DNA of 12,043 nucleotides from Methylacidiphilaceae bacterium (GTDB lineage Bacteria; Verrucomicrobiota; Verrucomicrobiia; Methylacidiphilales; Methylacidiphilaceae): NCBI GenBank assembly GCA_028687155.1, contig JAQUAR010000021.1, forward strand, positions 1 to 12,043. The letters are read 5' to 3'. Positions 1 through 7,241 of the stretch are shown here, in pieces (the first letter of the stretch is position 1; each line of letters opens with the position of its first letter). Under the pieces are notes generated by a model. That model was given only the letters and a program-made list of their open reading frames with translations. It had not been told where the DNA came from and did no database searches. A program made the translations under genes and the position numbers.

Positions 1-201
1 TGTGGCCGGGATCTGCAGGAGATTGAGGGTGGGGCCAAGGGAGGCGACGACTCCCAGCAAAAAATCGGAGGCTCCCATCTCTCGAAAAAAGAGAATCATC
101 GGCACCCCGTTGACGAGCGTAAAGGAGGCCGTGTTGAAGAGCTGAAATAGGTTGATGCGCAGGATCGCCGTTCGGAGTTCCCAACCGGAAGCCGCGTCCA
201 T
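1..201 (-). CDS. Probable MFS-type membrane transporter, N-terminal part (runs off the window)
   Basis: The minus strand reads open from an ATG at 199-201 to the window edge, giving 67 residues. After a short polar start there is a hydrophobic segment at about residues 14-42 containing NLFQLFNTASF and NGVPMILFF. A charged loop, REMGAS, follows, and then a second hydrophobic stretch, DFLLGVVASLGPTLNLLQIP. An N-terminal helix, a short loop with a GAS motif and a second helix ending in a proline is typical of major facilitator transporters, which move small solutes across the inner membrane. The start lies 25 bp after the stop of the deoxyhypusine synthase-like gene on the same strand, so the two are probably co-transcribed. 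No clear Shine-Dalgarno sequence precedes the ATG. The substrate cannot be inferred, and another polytopic membrane protein is possible because only the N-terminus is visible. Confidence 0.62.
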   Translation of the reverse strand, partial: MDAASGWELRTAILRINLFQLFNTASFTLVNGVPMILFFREMGASDFLLGVVASLGPTLNLLQIPAT

Positions 202-226
202 GGCTCGACAAGCGTAGTGAGCCGAA

Positions 227-1198
227 TTATCGGCCGAGCACGTAGGCGAAGAGGAGCGGAGCAACGATCGTAGCGTCAGACTCGATCACGAATTTGGGGG
301 TGGAGGAGTCGAGTTTCCCCCAGGTGATCTTCTCGTTTGGAGCGGCTCCGGAGTAGGAGCCGTAGCTCGTCGTCGAGTCGCTGATCTGACAGAAGTATCC
401 CCAGTAGGGGACGTTTTCCACCTGCATGTCCTGGTGGAGCATCGGCACGACACAGATCGGGAAGTCACCTGCAATGCCACCGCCGATCTGGAAGAAGCCC
501 AGGGAATGGCGTGCGCTCGTGCGCTGATAGAAGCCGGCCAGTTGCGTCATGTACTCAATCCCGCTTCGGACCGTGCGGGGATCACGGATCTTCCCCTTCA
601 AGCAGTGCCCCGCGTACATGTTCCCCAAGGTGGAGTCCTCCCAGCCCGGAACGATGAGAAAGAGTTCCTTCTCCATGGCGGCCAGAAGCCAGCTATTTTT
701 CGGATCAATCTGAAAGGAAGACTGAAGCCGACCGGAGCGGAGCACATTCCAGAGGAATTCGTGGGGAAAGAGGCGTACGCCCTTCTGGTCGGCGTGGACC
801 CATTCCTCGAGGACGGCCGCCTCGATCCGCCGCATCGCTTCCTCTTCCGGAATGCAGGTATCGGTGACCCGGTTGAGGTGGCGGCGGTAGAGGTCTTCCT
901 CGTCCGCGGCAGAGAGCTCCCGGTAGTGAGGAACGCGGACATAGGAGTCGTGAGCGACCAGGTTGAAAAGATCCTCCTCCAGGTTGGCTCCCGTGCAGGA
1001 GATGGCATGCACCTTGTCCTGCCGAATCATCTCCGCCAGGGAAAGCCCGAGTTCCGCCGTGCTCATGGCCCCTCCTAGGGCCAGCAACATCTTGCCCCCC
1101 GCGGCGAGATGAGCTTGATAGGCGCGTGCGGCGTCGACGAGCGCGGCGGCGTTGAAGTGGCGGAACTCTCGGTCGAGGAAGTCGGAAATCTGTCCCAT
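227..1198 (-). CDS. Deoxyhypusine synthase-like protein
   Basis: The 323-residue product belongs to the deoxyhypusine synthase family, NAD-dependent enzymes that transfer the aminobutyl group of spermidine. Visible family blocks are GGAMSTAELG at about residues 42-51, SCTGANLEEDLFNLVAHD at 67-84, a GGG turn at 239-241, and the C-terminal block with ITWGKL at 291-296. Lys295 in WGK aligns with the catalytic lysine of the eukaryotic enzyme (human Lys329), so aminobutyl transfer is chemically plausible. Bacteria lack the eIF5A substrate. Bacterial members may act on free amines, for example in homospermidine synthesis, or have another role, and the sequence does not decide this. The N-terminus, MGQISDFLDREFRHFNAAAL, looks like the usual start of bacterial members, which supports this ATG although no strong ribosome site precedes it. 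The gene probably shares an operon with the transporter at 1-201. Confidence 0.9.
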   Translation of the reverse strand: MGQISDFLDREFRHFNAAALVDAARAYQAHLAAGGKMLLALGGAMSTAELGLSLAEMIRQDKVHAISCTGANLEEDLFNLVAHDSYVRVPHYRELSAADEEDLYRRHLNRVTDTCIPEEEAMRRIEAAVLEEWVHADQKGVRLFPHEFLWNVLRSGRLQSSFQIDPKNSWLLAAMEKELFLIVPGWEDSTLGNMYAGHCLKGKIRDPRTVRSGIEYMTQLAGFYQRTSARHSLGFFQIGGGIAGDFPICVVPMLHQDMQVENVPYWGYFCQISDSTTSYGSYSGAAPNEKITWGKLDSSTPKFVIESDATIVAPLLFAYVLGR

Positions 1199-1251
1199 AG
1201 GCTTAAACGGAAGTCTGCTCCCTGCGGGGTGTCACCCGGCGGTCACGGCCC

Positions 1252-1279
1252 ATTATTCCCCTGGCGGAGACAAACACAA
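1252..1279 (-). promoter_or_regulatory. Candidate promoter for the deoxyhypusine synthase-like gene
   Basis: On the minus strand AATAAT (1252-1257) matches five of six bases of a sigma-70 -10 box. It is preceded after 16 bases by TTGTGT (1274-1279), which matches the first half of a -35 box. Transcription would start near 1245, giving a leader of about 45 bases before the ATG at 1198. A small palindrome, GGGTG-T-CACCC (1227-1237), lies inside that leader and could be an operator. The rest of the 258-bp divergent spacer (1199-1456) shows no gene. I see no comparably good promoter facing the squalene gene. This is pattern matching only. Confidence 0.25.
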
Positions 1280-1456
1280 GCTTTGCGTCCAGCCTCCCTG
1301 GTCTCCCAAGCGTTCTTCTGCGGCTTGCGCAGCGGTTTTCGGTCAAAGGGGGAAGATCGACCGATCGGCTTCTTCTTCCGTTTCGATCGTGAAGAGGGTA
1401 AACCGAACTCCGTTCTCGGGATTTTCTCGGAAAATCGCCAGAAAGAAGCGCGAGCG

Positions 1457-3697
1457 ATGGAAGCGGAGACAGGACAGGCGTTAACGGCACGCAGCGGGTC
1501 CAACCTGGCTGCCGCCTTCTTCTGCCTCCCGCCGGAGACGCGGCAGGCCATGTCTGTCTTCTATGGCTTCTGCCGGGTCGTGGACGACGTGGCCGATTCC
1601 TCCTCTCTCTCCCTTGGTCAGAAGCAGGAGGGGTTAGCGTTTTGGCGTGCCGAGATCGAGCGGGCCTACCGGGATGCGCCCCGTTCCCCGCTCGGCAGAG
1701 AGCTTGCCTCGGTCGTTCGGCGTTACCGGATCGCTCGAGAACCGCTCGAGGAGATCGTGAACGGGGTGGAGATGGATCTCCGGCAGAGCCGGTATCGCAC
1801 TTTTGCCGAGCTCGAAGTCTATTGCCGGCGGGTCGCGAGCGCGGTGGGCCTGGTGAGCATCGAGATCTTTGGCTGCCGGAGGCCGGAGAGCCGTAATTAC
1901 GCGGAAGACTTAGGCATGGCTTTTCAACTCACGAACATTCTCCGCGACGTCCAAAAGGATGCTGCCGTCGGCCGGGTTTACCTGCCGGAGGAGGAGCTCG
2001 CCGAATTCGGTCTCGGCGTGGAGGATGTGCTGCTCGGGAAGTGGAGCCAAGAGATGCAAGAGCTCTGCCTCTTTCAATACCTTCGTGCCAAGCACTATTT
2101 TGCTCGGTCGCATCGGTGGATTCATCCCGAGGATCAGCGGCGGCTCGTCGCCTCCGAGGCGATGCGAGCGGTCTACGAAGCCATCCTGGAGAAGATTCGC
2201 AAGGCGAAGTTTCGGATCTTCTCCGGTGCAGGCCGGATGGGAAAGTTCGAGCGTGCCGGGAGAATGGCTGCGGCGCTCTTTGCCTTTTCCCGTCAGCGCC
2301 GTTTCTCGTGGAATCCTCCCCGGCAGGTGATGGTCTTGGGAGCCGGCTTGGCGGGCATGGCGGCCGCAGTGGAGGCGACGCTCTCCGGAGATCGGGTTGC
2401 GCTGCGGGAGGCGCGGGCACAAGTCGGGGGCCGGGCGGGTAGCTTCCTCGAGGCAAAGTCGGGGGAGAGGCTCGATACCGGGCAGCACCTCCTCATGGGC
2501 TGCTACCGGGAAACTCTCCGTCTGCTCCGTTCCTTGGGTGCGGAGAAGAAGTTGCTCTGGATCGATCCGCTCCGGATTCCTTTTCGCGGTGCAACGGGCG
2601 AAAGCCTCCTGGGAGCTTGGCCGCTCCCTTCTCCTTGGCATCTTCTGGGAGCCTTTCTCGGCTATCGGGAGATCTCGTGGAAAGATCGCTGGGCGGCAAT
2701 CCGGCTGATCGGCTCGTTGCTTCTCGGGCGGGCTCCTCTCCGCGAAGAAACCGCGGAAAGCTGGCTTCGGCGCAGAAAGCAGTCGCAAGGGATCGTCCGG
2801 GCACTTTGGGAACCCCTCTGCCTGGCCGCCTGCAACCAGGATCTTTCCCGGGCGTCGGCCCGGATGCTGGAGGCCGTCATCCGCCGGTCTCTCTTGGGGA
2901 GCCGAAAGGATTCGGCTCTGGTCTTTTGCCGAGGCGACCTCGGCGAGCTCTTGGCCAAGGAGTGCGAACGACTTCTGCGCTTTTGCGGAGGGAGCCTCTC
3001 CTGTCGTTCCCCGGTGAGCCGGCTCCTCTTTTCCGGCGATCGGCTGGAGGCCATCGAGGATGCTGGCGGAGAGCGTTGGAAGGTCGACCAGGCGGTCAGC
3101 GCCCTCCCGTGGAACGCTCTGCGCTCCCTCCTGCCCGAGGGAAGCGCAGTGCAAAAGATCTGCCGATCCCTCGGGGAGGAACCGATCCTCAACCTCTATC
3201 TTTGGACCGATCGGCCGCTCACCCGGGAGATCGTGGTCGGCTTCCTCGATTCTCCCGTCCATTGGCTCTTTTGCCGCGAAGAAATCTTGGGAAGGGCGGC
3301 GTCTCGCGGCCATGCCTACGCCGCTGTCATTAGCGCCGCCCAGTCGTGGAAAGAGCTTTCGCGCGAGGCCATTGCGGACCGAGTGGTGGAGGAGATCCGG
3401 AAACGGTTGCCGGAAGCCGCCGAGGTCCATCTCCGCCATTCCTTTCTTTATCGTGCGCAAGGAGGTACTCCGTCCCTAAGCCCGGAGGCATGCGCGATGC
3501 GGCCCGGACCGCGGACCGAGTGGCGCAACTTCTGGATCGCGGGAGATTGGACAAACACCGGTCTTCCCGCCACCATAGAAGGTGCCGTTCAGAGTGGAAT
3601 CTCGGCCGTCCGGGCGATGAACCGGGCGGGCGGAGAGGAGAAGGCATTGCCGCCGGTCCTCAGCGGAGAATGGGGGATGGCGGAGGCAAGACGATAG
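1457..3697 (+). CDS. hpnDE: Fused squalene-biosynthesis protein: HpnD-like prenyltransferase plus HpnE-like FAD oxidoreductase
   Basis: The ATG at 1457 gives a 746-residue protein with two domains in one uninterrupted frame. Residues about 10-275 form a squalene/phytoene synthase domain. It has the first aspartate motif VVDDVAD (Asp43, Asp44, Asp47) and the second NILRDVQKD (Asp164, Asp168), followed by GRVYLP. Residues about 290-720 form an FAD-dependent amine oxidase/desaturase fold. It has a dinucleotide-binding GAGLAG at 295-300, GGRAG at 324-328, the HpnE-like DTGQHLLMGCYRETL at 340-354, and the C-terminal AGDWTNTGLPATIEGA. In the HpnCDE pathway HpnD makes presqualene diphosphate from two farnesyl diphosphates, HpnC makes hydroxysqualene and HpnE reduces that to squalene, the hopanoid precursor. 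These are normally separate genes, and no HpnC is in the window. The frame stays open upstream to 1109, but that part overlaps the divergent gene and has no family similarity, so 1457 is preferred. A carotenoid-type (CrtM/CrtN-like) role is the main alternative. Confidence 0.9.
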   Translation: MEAETGQALTARSGSNLAAAFFCLPPETRQAMSVFYGFCRVVDDVADSSSLSLGQKQEGLAFWRAEIERAYRDAPRSPLGRELASVVRRYRIAREPLEEIVNGVEMDLRQSRYRTFAELEVYCRRVASAVGLVSIEIFGCRRPESRNYAEDLGMAFQLTNILRDVQKDAAVGRVYLPEEELAEFGLGVEDVLLGKWSQEMQELCLFQYLRAKHYFARSHRWIHPEDQRRLVASEAMRAVYEAILEKIRKAKFRIFSGAGRMGKFERAGRMAAALFAFSRQRRFSWNPPRQVMVLGAGLAGMAAAVEATLSGDRVALREARAQVGGRAGSFLEAKSGERLDTGQHLLMGCYRETLRLLRSLGAEKKLLWIDPLRIPFRGATGESLLGAWPLPSPWHLLGAFLGYREISWKDRWAAIRLIGSLLLGRAPLREETAESWLRRRKQSQGIVRALWEPLCLAACNQDLSRASARMLEAVIRRSLLGSRKDSALVFCRGDLGELLAKECERLLRFCGGSLSCRSPVSRLLFSGDRLEAIEDAGGERWKVDQAVSALPWNALRSLLPEGSAVQKICRSLGEEPILNLYLWTDRPLTREIVVGFLDSPVHWLFCREEILGRAASRGHAYAAVISAAQSWKELSREAIADRVVEEIRKRLPEAAEVHLRHSFLYRAQGGTPSLSPEACAMRPGPRTEWRNFWIAGDWTNTGLPATIEGAVQSGISAVRAMNRAGGEEKALPPVLSGEWGMAEARR

Positions 3698-3708
3698 CGG
3701 AGGGGACC

Positions 3709-4257
3709 ATGAGGAAGCAGTGGATGAGCATCGGCCTGTGCGGGATCGCCTTGGTCGGAGGCCCGCTCCGGGCGGCCGAGATTCCTTCGAATTTCGAATC
3801 GGAACTCAAGAGCGCCGGGGCTGCCCTGCGCCAAGCCCCGATTCCCGAGTATCCCGGCCTGCTCGACCAGAGGCTTCGACCGCTCTTGCGTCAAGTCCGA
3901 GCCTCGCTGGTCGAGGGGGGGCCCAAAGCGGAGGCGACGATGCGCGCGGTCCTTCTGGGAGCAAGAGAGCTGTTGGCGATTGAGGATGTGGAGGCCGCGA
4001 TGTTGACCGCGTACGCGGTTTCGGCGGATCCGGCCCTTGCCGTGCGGATGTTGCGCACGCTCTCCGAGACGGATCGTGAGGAGCTCTCGTTTTACCTCTT
4101 TGCCGGAACGTCTAGCTGCGGAGAGGGGGATCCTCGTAAGCCTTCCCTTCTTCGCTTGGAACTCGCGATGGCGCCTCTGCTCGATGAGCTCATCGTGAAG
4201 TCCGATGAGGAAGCCGACGCCGAGGCGCAAGCTTCGGGAAGCCGTTCCCGCAAATAG
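3709..4257 (+). CDS. Small exported protein of unknown function
   Basis: The ATG at 3709 is preceded by GGAGG (3699-3703) at five bases, a good ribosome site, and starts 11 bp after the stop of the squalene gene. The two are therefore probably co-transcribed. The 182-residue product begins MRKQWMSIGLCGIALVGG followed by PLRAAE, a short basic end and a hydrophobic core that look like a Sec signal peptide cleaved near residue 22-24. The mature part is predicted largely alpha-helical, with alternating Leu/Ala/Arg runs such as DQRLRPLLRQVRASL at about 53-67, and it ends in an acidic then basic low-complexity tail. There is one cysteine in the mature part, at residue 137. I recognise no family. 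Location and operon context suggest a periplasmic or envelope protein that may accompany hopanoid or squalene metabolism, but that is inference. Confidence 0.75.
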   Translation: MRKQWMSIGLCGIALVGGPLRAAEIPSNFESELKSAGAALRQAPIPEYPGLLDQRLRPLLRQVRASLVEGGPKAEATMRAVLLGARELLAIEDVEAAMLTAYAVSADPALAVRMLRTLSETDREELSFYLFAGTSSCGEGDPRKPSLLRLELAMAPLLDELIVKSDEEADAEAQASGSRSRK

Positions 4258-4268
4258 CGGTGCCCGTC

Positions 4269-4293
4269 GCCCGGAGAGGCCGCTCTCTCGGGC
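4269..4293. terminator. Hairpin between convergent genes, possible bidirectional terminator
   Basis: GCCCGGAGAG (4269-4278) pairs with CTCTCTCGGGC (4283-4293) with a single bulged base and a four-base loop, a GC-rich stem of about ten pairs. It sits in the 58-bp gap between the convergent stops at 4257 and 4318, 11 bases past the plus-strand stop and about 22 past the minus-strand stop. There is no T-run on either strand immediately after the stem, so it is not a classical intrinsic terminator. It may instead block 3' decay or act with Rho. Confidence 0.45.
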
Positions 4294-4315
4294 AGTCCAA
4301 CCCTACGGGAAGCCC

Positions 4316-7138
4316 TCAAAAATTGATTTGAACGGTTCCCTGGATCCAGAAAGGGAGCTGGGCAACGATGTAGTCGTAGTTCATAAAACGGCTGTTGCTA
4401 AAGCCAGGGGACCCAGGAAGCCAATACTGCTCATTGGTCACGTTGTAGATATAGAGACTCGCTTCCCACCGCTTGGCGGCATAGAAGATGCGGGCGTTCA
4501 GGGTATACCAGGTGGGAATCCGGGTCGAATAGGTGTAGAAGATGTAATTTCCGCTCTCGGTGATCCCCCAGAGGGAAATGCCGAAGCCGTTGTCGAGCTT
4601 GTAGGTCGCCATCAGGTTCCCGTAGTTGGTTGGAAAACCGATGAACTGGTAGTTGGCTGCCGCCATGTTGAGCATCGGGTCGACGGGCAGGCTGTACTGA
4701 CGCGCGACCGAGGTGGAGTAGGGCTGCTCCGCCAACGGACCCTGGGAGAGTCCCGCCCACTGCTCCTGTGCGGCGATATAGGCGTAGCCGAAGTTGAGCC
4801 AGAAGTTCCGGTTGGGCTGGTAGCTGCCGTTGAGCTGGATCCCGCTGATGTCCGCTTGGGCGGTGGCGATCGGCCCCCCGGGAATGACCTGGGCGGGAAT
4901 GTAGCCGCTCTGCATGTAGGCGGAAAACCCCAGGAAGAGCCGGTCGTGCAGAAGGTTGAGTTTGGTTCCCAACTCATAGAGAAAATTGTTCTGATGGTAG
5001 TAGGAAGAGGGATAGGAGGGTGCGAAGCTCCCGAACTGGCTAAGAAGGGTGGTCTGTCCGTAGAAGAAGGTGAAGTAGTTGGTCATCCACGGAAAGGGCT
5101 TATAGCTGGGACTGATCGAGACTTCGGGCTGAACCATGCTCATCGAGGTGGGGGTCAAGCTCGGGAGCCCGAGAGAAGGGGCGATGGCGGAAAGATCGCC
5201 CGGGGTTCCTGGAGGCGGGGAGGCTTGGATGAAGTAGGCGTTCATCCTTGCCGAGAGCAGAAGGCTCCACTGATCGGTGAAGTCGAGCTTGTGCTGGTAG
5301 AAGGGCGAGAGTTCGTAAAAGGTGTCTGAGGTCGAGAGGTAGTTGTAGACATTGTAGTAGGCTCCCGGATAGCCGGGGACCGGGATGTCGGTGAGATACG
5401 GGTTGCTATAGGGCGCCGAGATTGCCGTGGAGTAGGGAACCAGAGGGGAAAAGTTCCTCGAGGTGAGCGGCTGGGTCATGTTCCAGATGTTGATCGGCGA
5501 ATGCCAGGCGCCGGAATATTCCGTATCGCTGAAGAAGCGGAATTCGAGCCCGGCATCGATCGCATGGTGGAACTTCCAGCGGGAAGCTTCTTCTTCCCCG
5601 GTCTGGCCCAAGGCGGTGGCGGGCTTCTTGCCCTTCCCGATCGGAGTATCTAAAGAGGCCCGGATCTCCAGCCGGTCGTCGAAGTCGTAACCTGCCGGCA
5701 GCACAGCCCAGAAGGTGGACGGAATCGCCTGATCGATATAGGTGCTGAAGTACTCGAACATCGAGTTGTTCACGAGCGAGAGACTCTCGTCGATCTTGAG
5801 CGTTTCGACCGCCTGGGCGACGTAGTAGAGCTGCTGGGTTGAATTCTCCGAATTGGCGAAGAGGTTGGACCGTCGGCTGATCGGCTCCTGCGGCCCCCAG
5901 TTCATCGCGTAACCCGCCCCGGGCGGAGCGGTGCCGAGCCCCGGGTGAAGGACGCCCGGAGGGCCGTACCAGCCAGCGAGGGAGCCGGTCTGATAAAGGC
6001 CGTCGCTGATGAGGGCTTGATCGGGGCGATTGATGCCCGCGACCGTGTTGAGGTGGTTGACGTCGAACTCGGTGTTGAAGTCGATCGTCAGGTTGTCGTA
6101 CGGCTTGGCGGAGAGGGCGAGGAGAGCGCACTGGCGCTGGAGGTAGGCTCCATCATAGTAGTTGTAGGGGGCGTAGCCGTCCTGCCCGAAGTAGTCGGCC
6201 CGGTAGGCGAGCTTATCCTTGATGATGGGTCCCCCGATGTCGATGTTCCAGAAGTTGGTGTTGTACATGCCGCCCGTGTAGCTGGCGTTTCCGCGGAACT
6301 TGTCGAAATAGGGCTGCTTGGTGACCTCGTTGGCGAATCCCCCCGCCATTTCCTGGGGGCCGAAGACGATGCTGACCGGCCCGGTGACCACGTCGAGGCT
6401 GTCGTAGGCGTTCATGTTCATGAGCGGGCCCCACTGGGCCGACTGGCTGAAGCCGACGAGCATTCCGTTCCGGTAGGCTGTCCCGGGAAGACCCCGGATG
6501 ACCGGCTCCGAGACGGGGCTCCCGGTCATCTGCGTCGGGTTGATCCCGGGGACGAAGGCGGCCAGATCGTTGACCGATTGGGCGTTAATGGTCTGAATCT
6601 CCTCCTTGTTCACCACCTGGACGGTCCGAGGAGTCTCCATGACGCTCATTTCCGGCCCGAGCACGCCAACCGGCTCCTCGGCCGGGACGACCGTCTCATA
6701 AGGGTTAGCGCCCGAGACGTCGACCTCGCCCAGCACTGGGCCAAGCCCGGCGGGAAGCTCTCCGCCAGGCAGGGGCCCCTGGGGAATGGTGATGGGAGGA
6801 GCGGTCTCGGGCGTGGCGGCGGCGGGCGGAGCTTCCGGTCCGGGGGTGGGTGCTTCGGGTGCGGCACCGGAAGGCGGAGCCGCTGCCGGTTCCCCTTCCT
6901 GGGTCCCCTCCGGAGATCCTCCGGGAGGGCTGGGGGAGCTCTCCGCCGGGGCTTGGTCAGAACCGGGAACTGGCGCGGCTTCCGGTTGGGTTGCTCCGCC
7001 AGGAGGAGCCGGGGCCTCGGACGGGCTGCTGCTCGGGCCTGATTCAGCGCTCAAGGCAGGAGTAGGGCAACCTACGACAAGGAGCAGAATGGCGAGAAGC
7101 GCTGGGATCGCACCTGGCGATAAGCGGAGCGTGGGCAT
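4316..7138 (-). CDS. TonB-dependent outer-membrane receptor, siderophore-type plug, with a proline-rich N-terminal extension
   Basis: The 940-residue product imports a large or scarce solute across the outer membrane using TonB energy. Residues 1-31 are a signal sequence: a hydrophobic core of ILLLVV, then a possible lipobox VVGC at 21-24, or signal peptidase I cleavage after ALSA. Residues about 32-135 are a Pro/Ala/Ser/Glu/Gly-rich low-complexity stretch. ETVVP at 148-152 resembles a TonB box (compare DTxVV/ETxVV). The plug follows at about 165-275, with METPRTVQVVNKEEIQ, PVIRGLPG and DSLDVVTGPVSIVFGPQEMAGG. This spacing is like ferric-siderophore receptors. The rest is a Tyr- and Asn-rich beta-barrel ending in the expected terminal phenylalanine, QINF. 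It lies about 100 bp downstream of tonB on the same strand, behind an inverted repeat, and may be controlled by the two-component pair further upstream. The substrate is unknown. No Shine-Dalgarno sequence is seen before the ATG. Confidence 0.93.
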   Translation of the reverse strand: MPTLRLSPGAIPALLAILLLVVGCPTPALSAESGPSSSPSEAPAPPGGATQPEAAPVPGSDQAPAESSPSPPGGSPEGTQEGEPAAAPPSGAAPEAPTPGPEAPPAAATPETAPPITIPQGPLPGGELPAGLGPVLGEVDVSGANPYETVVPAEEPVGVLGPEMSVMETPRTVQVVNKEEIQTINAQSVNDLAAFVPGINPTQMTGSPVSEPVIRGLPGTAYRNGMLVGFSQSAQWGPLMNMNAYDSLDVVTGPVSIVFGPQEMAGGFANEVTKQPYFDKFRGNASYTGGMYNTNFWNIDIGGPIIKDKLAYRADYFGQDGYAPYNYYDGAYLQRQCALLALSAKPYDNLTIDFNTEFDVNHLNTVAGINRPDQALISDGLYQTGSLAGWYGPPGVLHPGLGTAPPGAGYAMNWGPQEPISRRSNLFANSENSTQQLYYVAQAVETLKIDESLSLVNNSMFEYFSTYIDQAIPSTFWAVLPAGYDFDDRLEIRASLDTPIGKGKKPATALGQTGEEEASRWKFHHAIDAGLEFRFFSDTEYSGAWHSPINIWNMTQPLTSRNFSPLVPYSTAISAPYSNPYLTDIPVPGYPGAYYNVYNYLSTSDTFYELSPFYQHKLDFTDQWSLLLSARMNAYFIQASPPPGTPGDLSAIAPSLGLPSLTPTSMSMVQPEVSISPSYKPFPWMTNYFTFFYGQTTLLSQFGSFAPSYPSSYYHQNNFLYELGTKLNLLHDRLFLGFSAYMQSGYIPAQVIPGGPIATAQADISGIQLNGSYQPNRNFWLNFGYAYIAAQEQWAGLSQGPLAEQPYSTSVARQYSLPVDPMLNMAAANYQFIGFPTNYGNLMATYKLDNGFGISLWGITESGNYIFYTYSTRIPTWYTLNARIFYAAKRWEASLYIYNVTNEQYWLPGSPGFSNSRFMNYDYIVAQLPFWIQGTVQINF

Positions 7139-7178
7139 GACGGGAGCGTGTGTGCCGGCTTAAGGCTCTCTTTGCCGG

Positions 7179-7223
7179 GAAGGGCTTCCTTGTCAACCAT
7201 TCTTACCGCTCAGGAAGCCCTTC
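7179..7223 (-). repeat. Perfect 12-bp inverted repeat between tonB and the receptor gene
   Basis: GAAGGGCTTCCT (7179-7190) and AGGAAGCCCTTC (7212-7223) are exact reverse complements separated by 21 bases. In the minus-strand transcript this forms a strong hairpin after the tonB stop (7242) and about 40 bases before the receptor ATG (7138). It is not followed by a T-run. It could be an attenuator, an mRNA-stability element that changes the TonB-to-receptor ratio, or a protein-binding site. The loop carries TTGACA on the minus strand (7191-7196), an exact -35 hexamer, but the matching -10 position reads AAAGAG, which is poor. Confidence 0.6.
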
Positions 7224-7241
7224 TACGAAGATCGCCCCCGG

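Noticed and set aside
1420..1436. GATTTT-ctcgg-AAAATC inverted repeat ahead of the squalene gene
   Set aside because: A six-pair, mostly A-T stem is weak and common; no T-run or known riboswitch core surrounds it.
1109..1456. 116-residue N-terminal extension of the squalene gene
   Set aside because: It overlaps the divergent gene and its composition is unlike the enzyme; the squalene-synthase domain begins shortly after the ATG at 1457.
1910..3460. Minus-strand open frame of 516 residues opposite the squalene gene
   Set aside because: The plus strand carries complete catalytic motifs of two enzyme families; the antisense product has no recognisable domain.
4205..5329. Long plus-strand open frame (374 residues) opposite the receptor gene
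   Set aside because: It lies antisense to the well-supported beta-barrel and plug coding sequence, shows no recognisable motif, and is typical of spurious frames in GC-rich DNA.
5945..7042. Plus-strand open frame of 365 residues opposite the receptor N-terminal half
   Set aside because: It is a shadow of the proline-rich and plug regions; its Val/Gly/Asp/Arg-rich composition mirrors the codon bias of the real gene.
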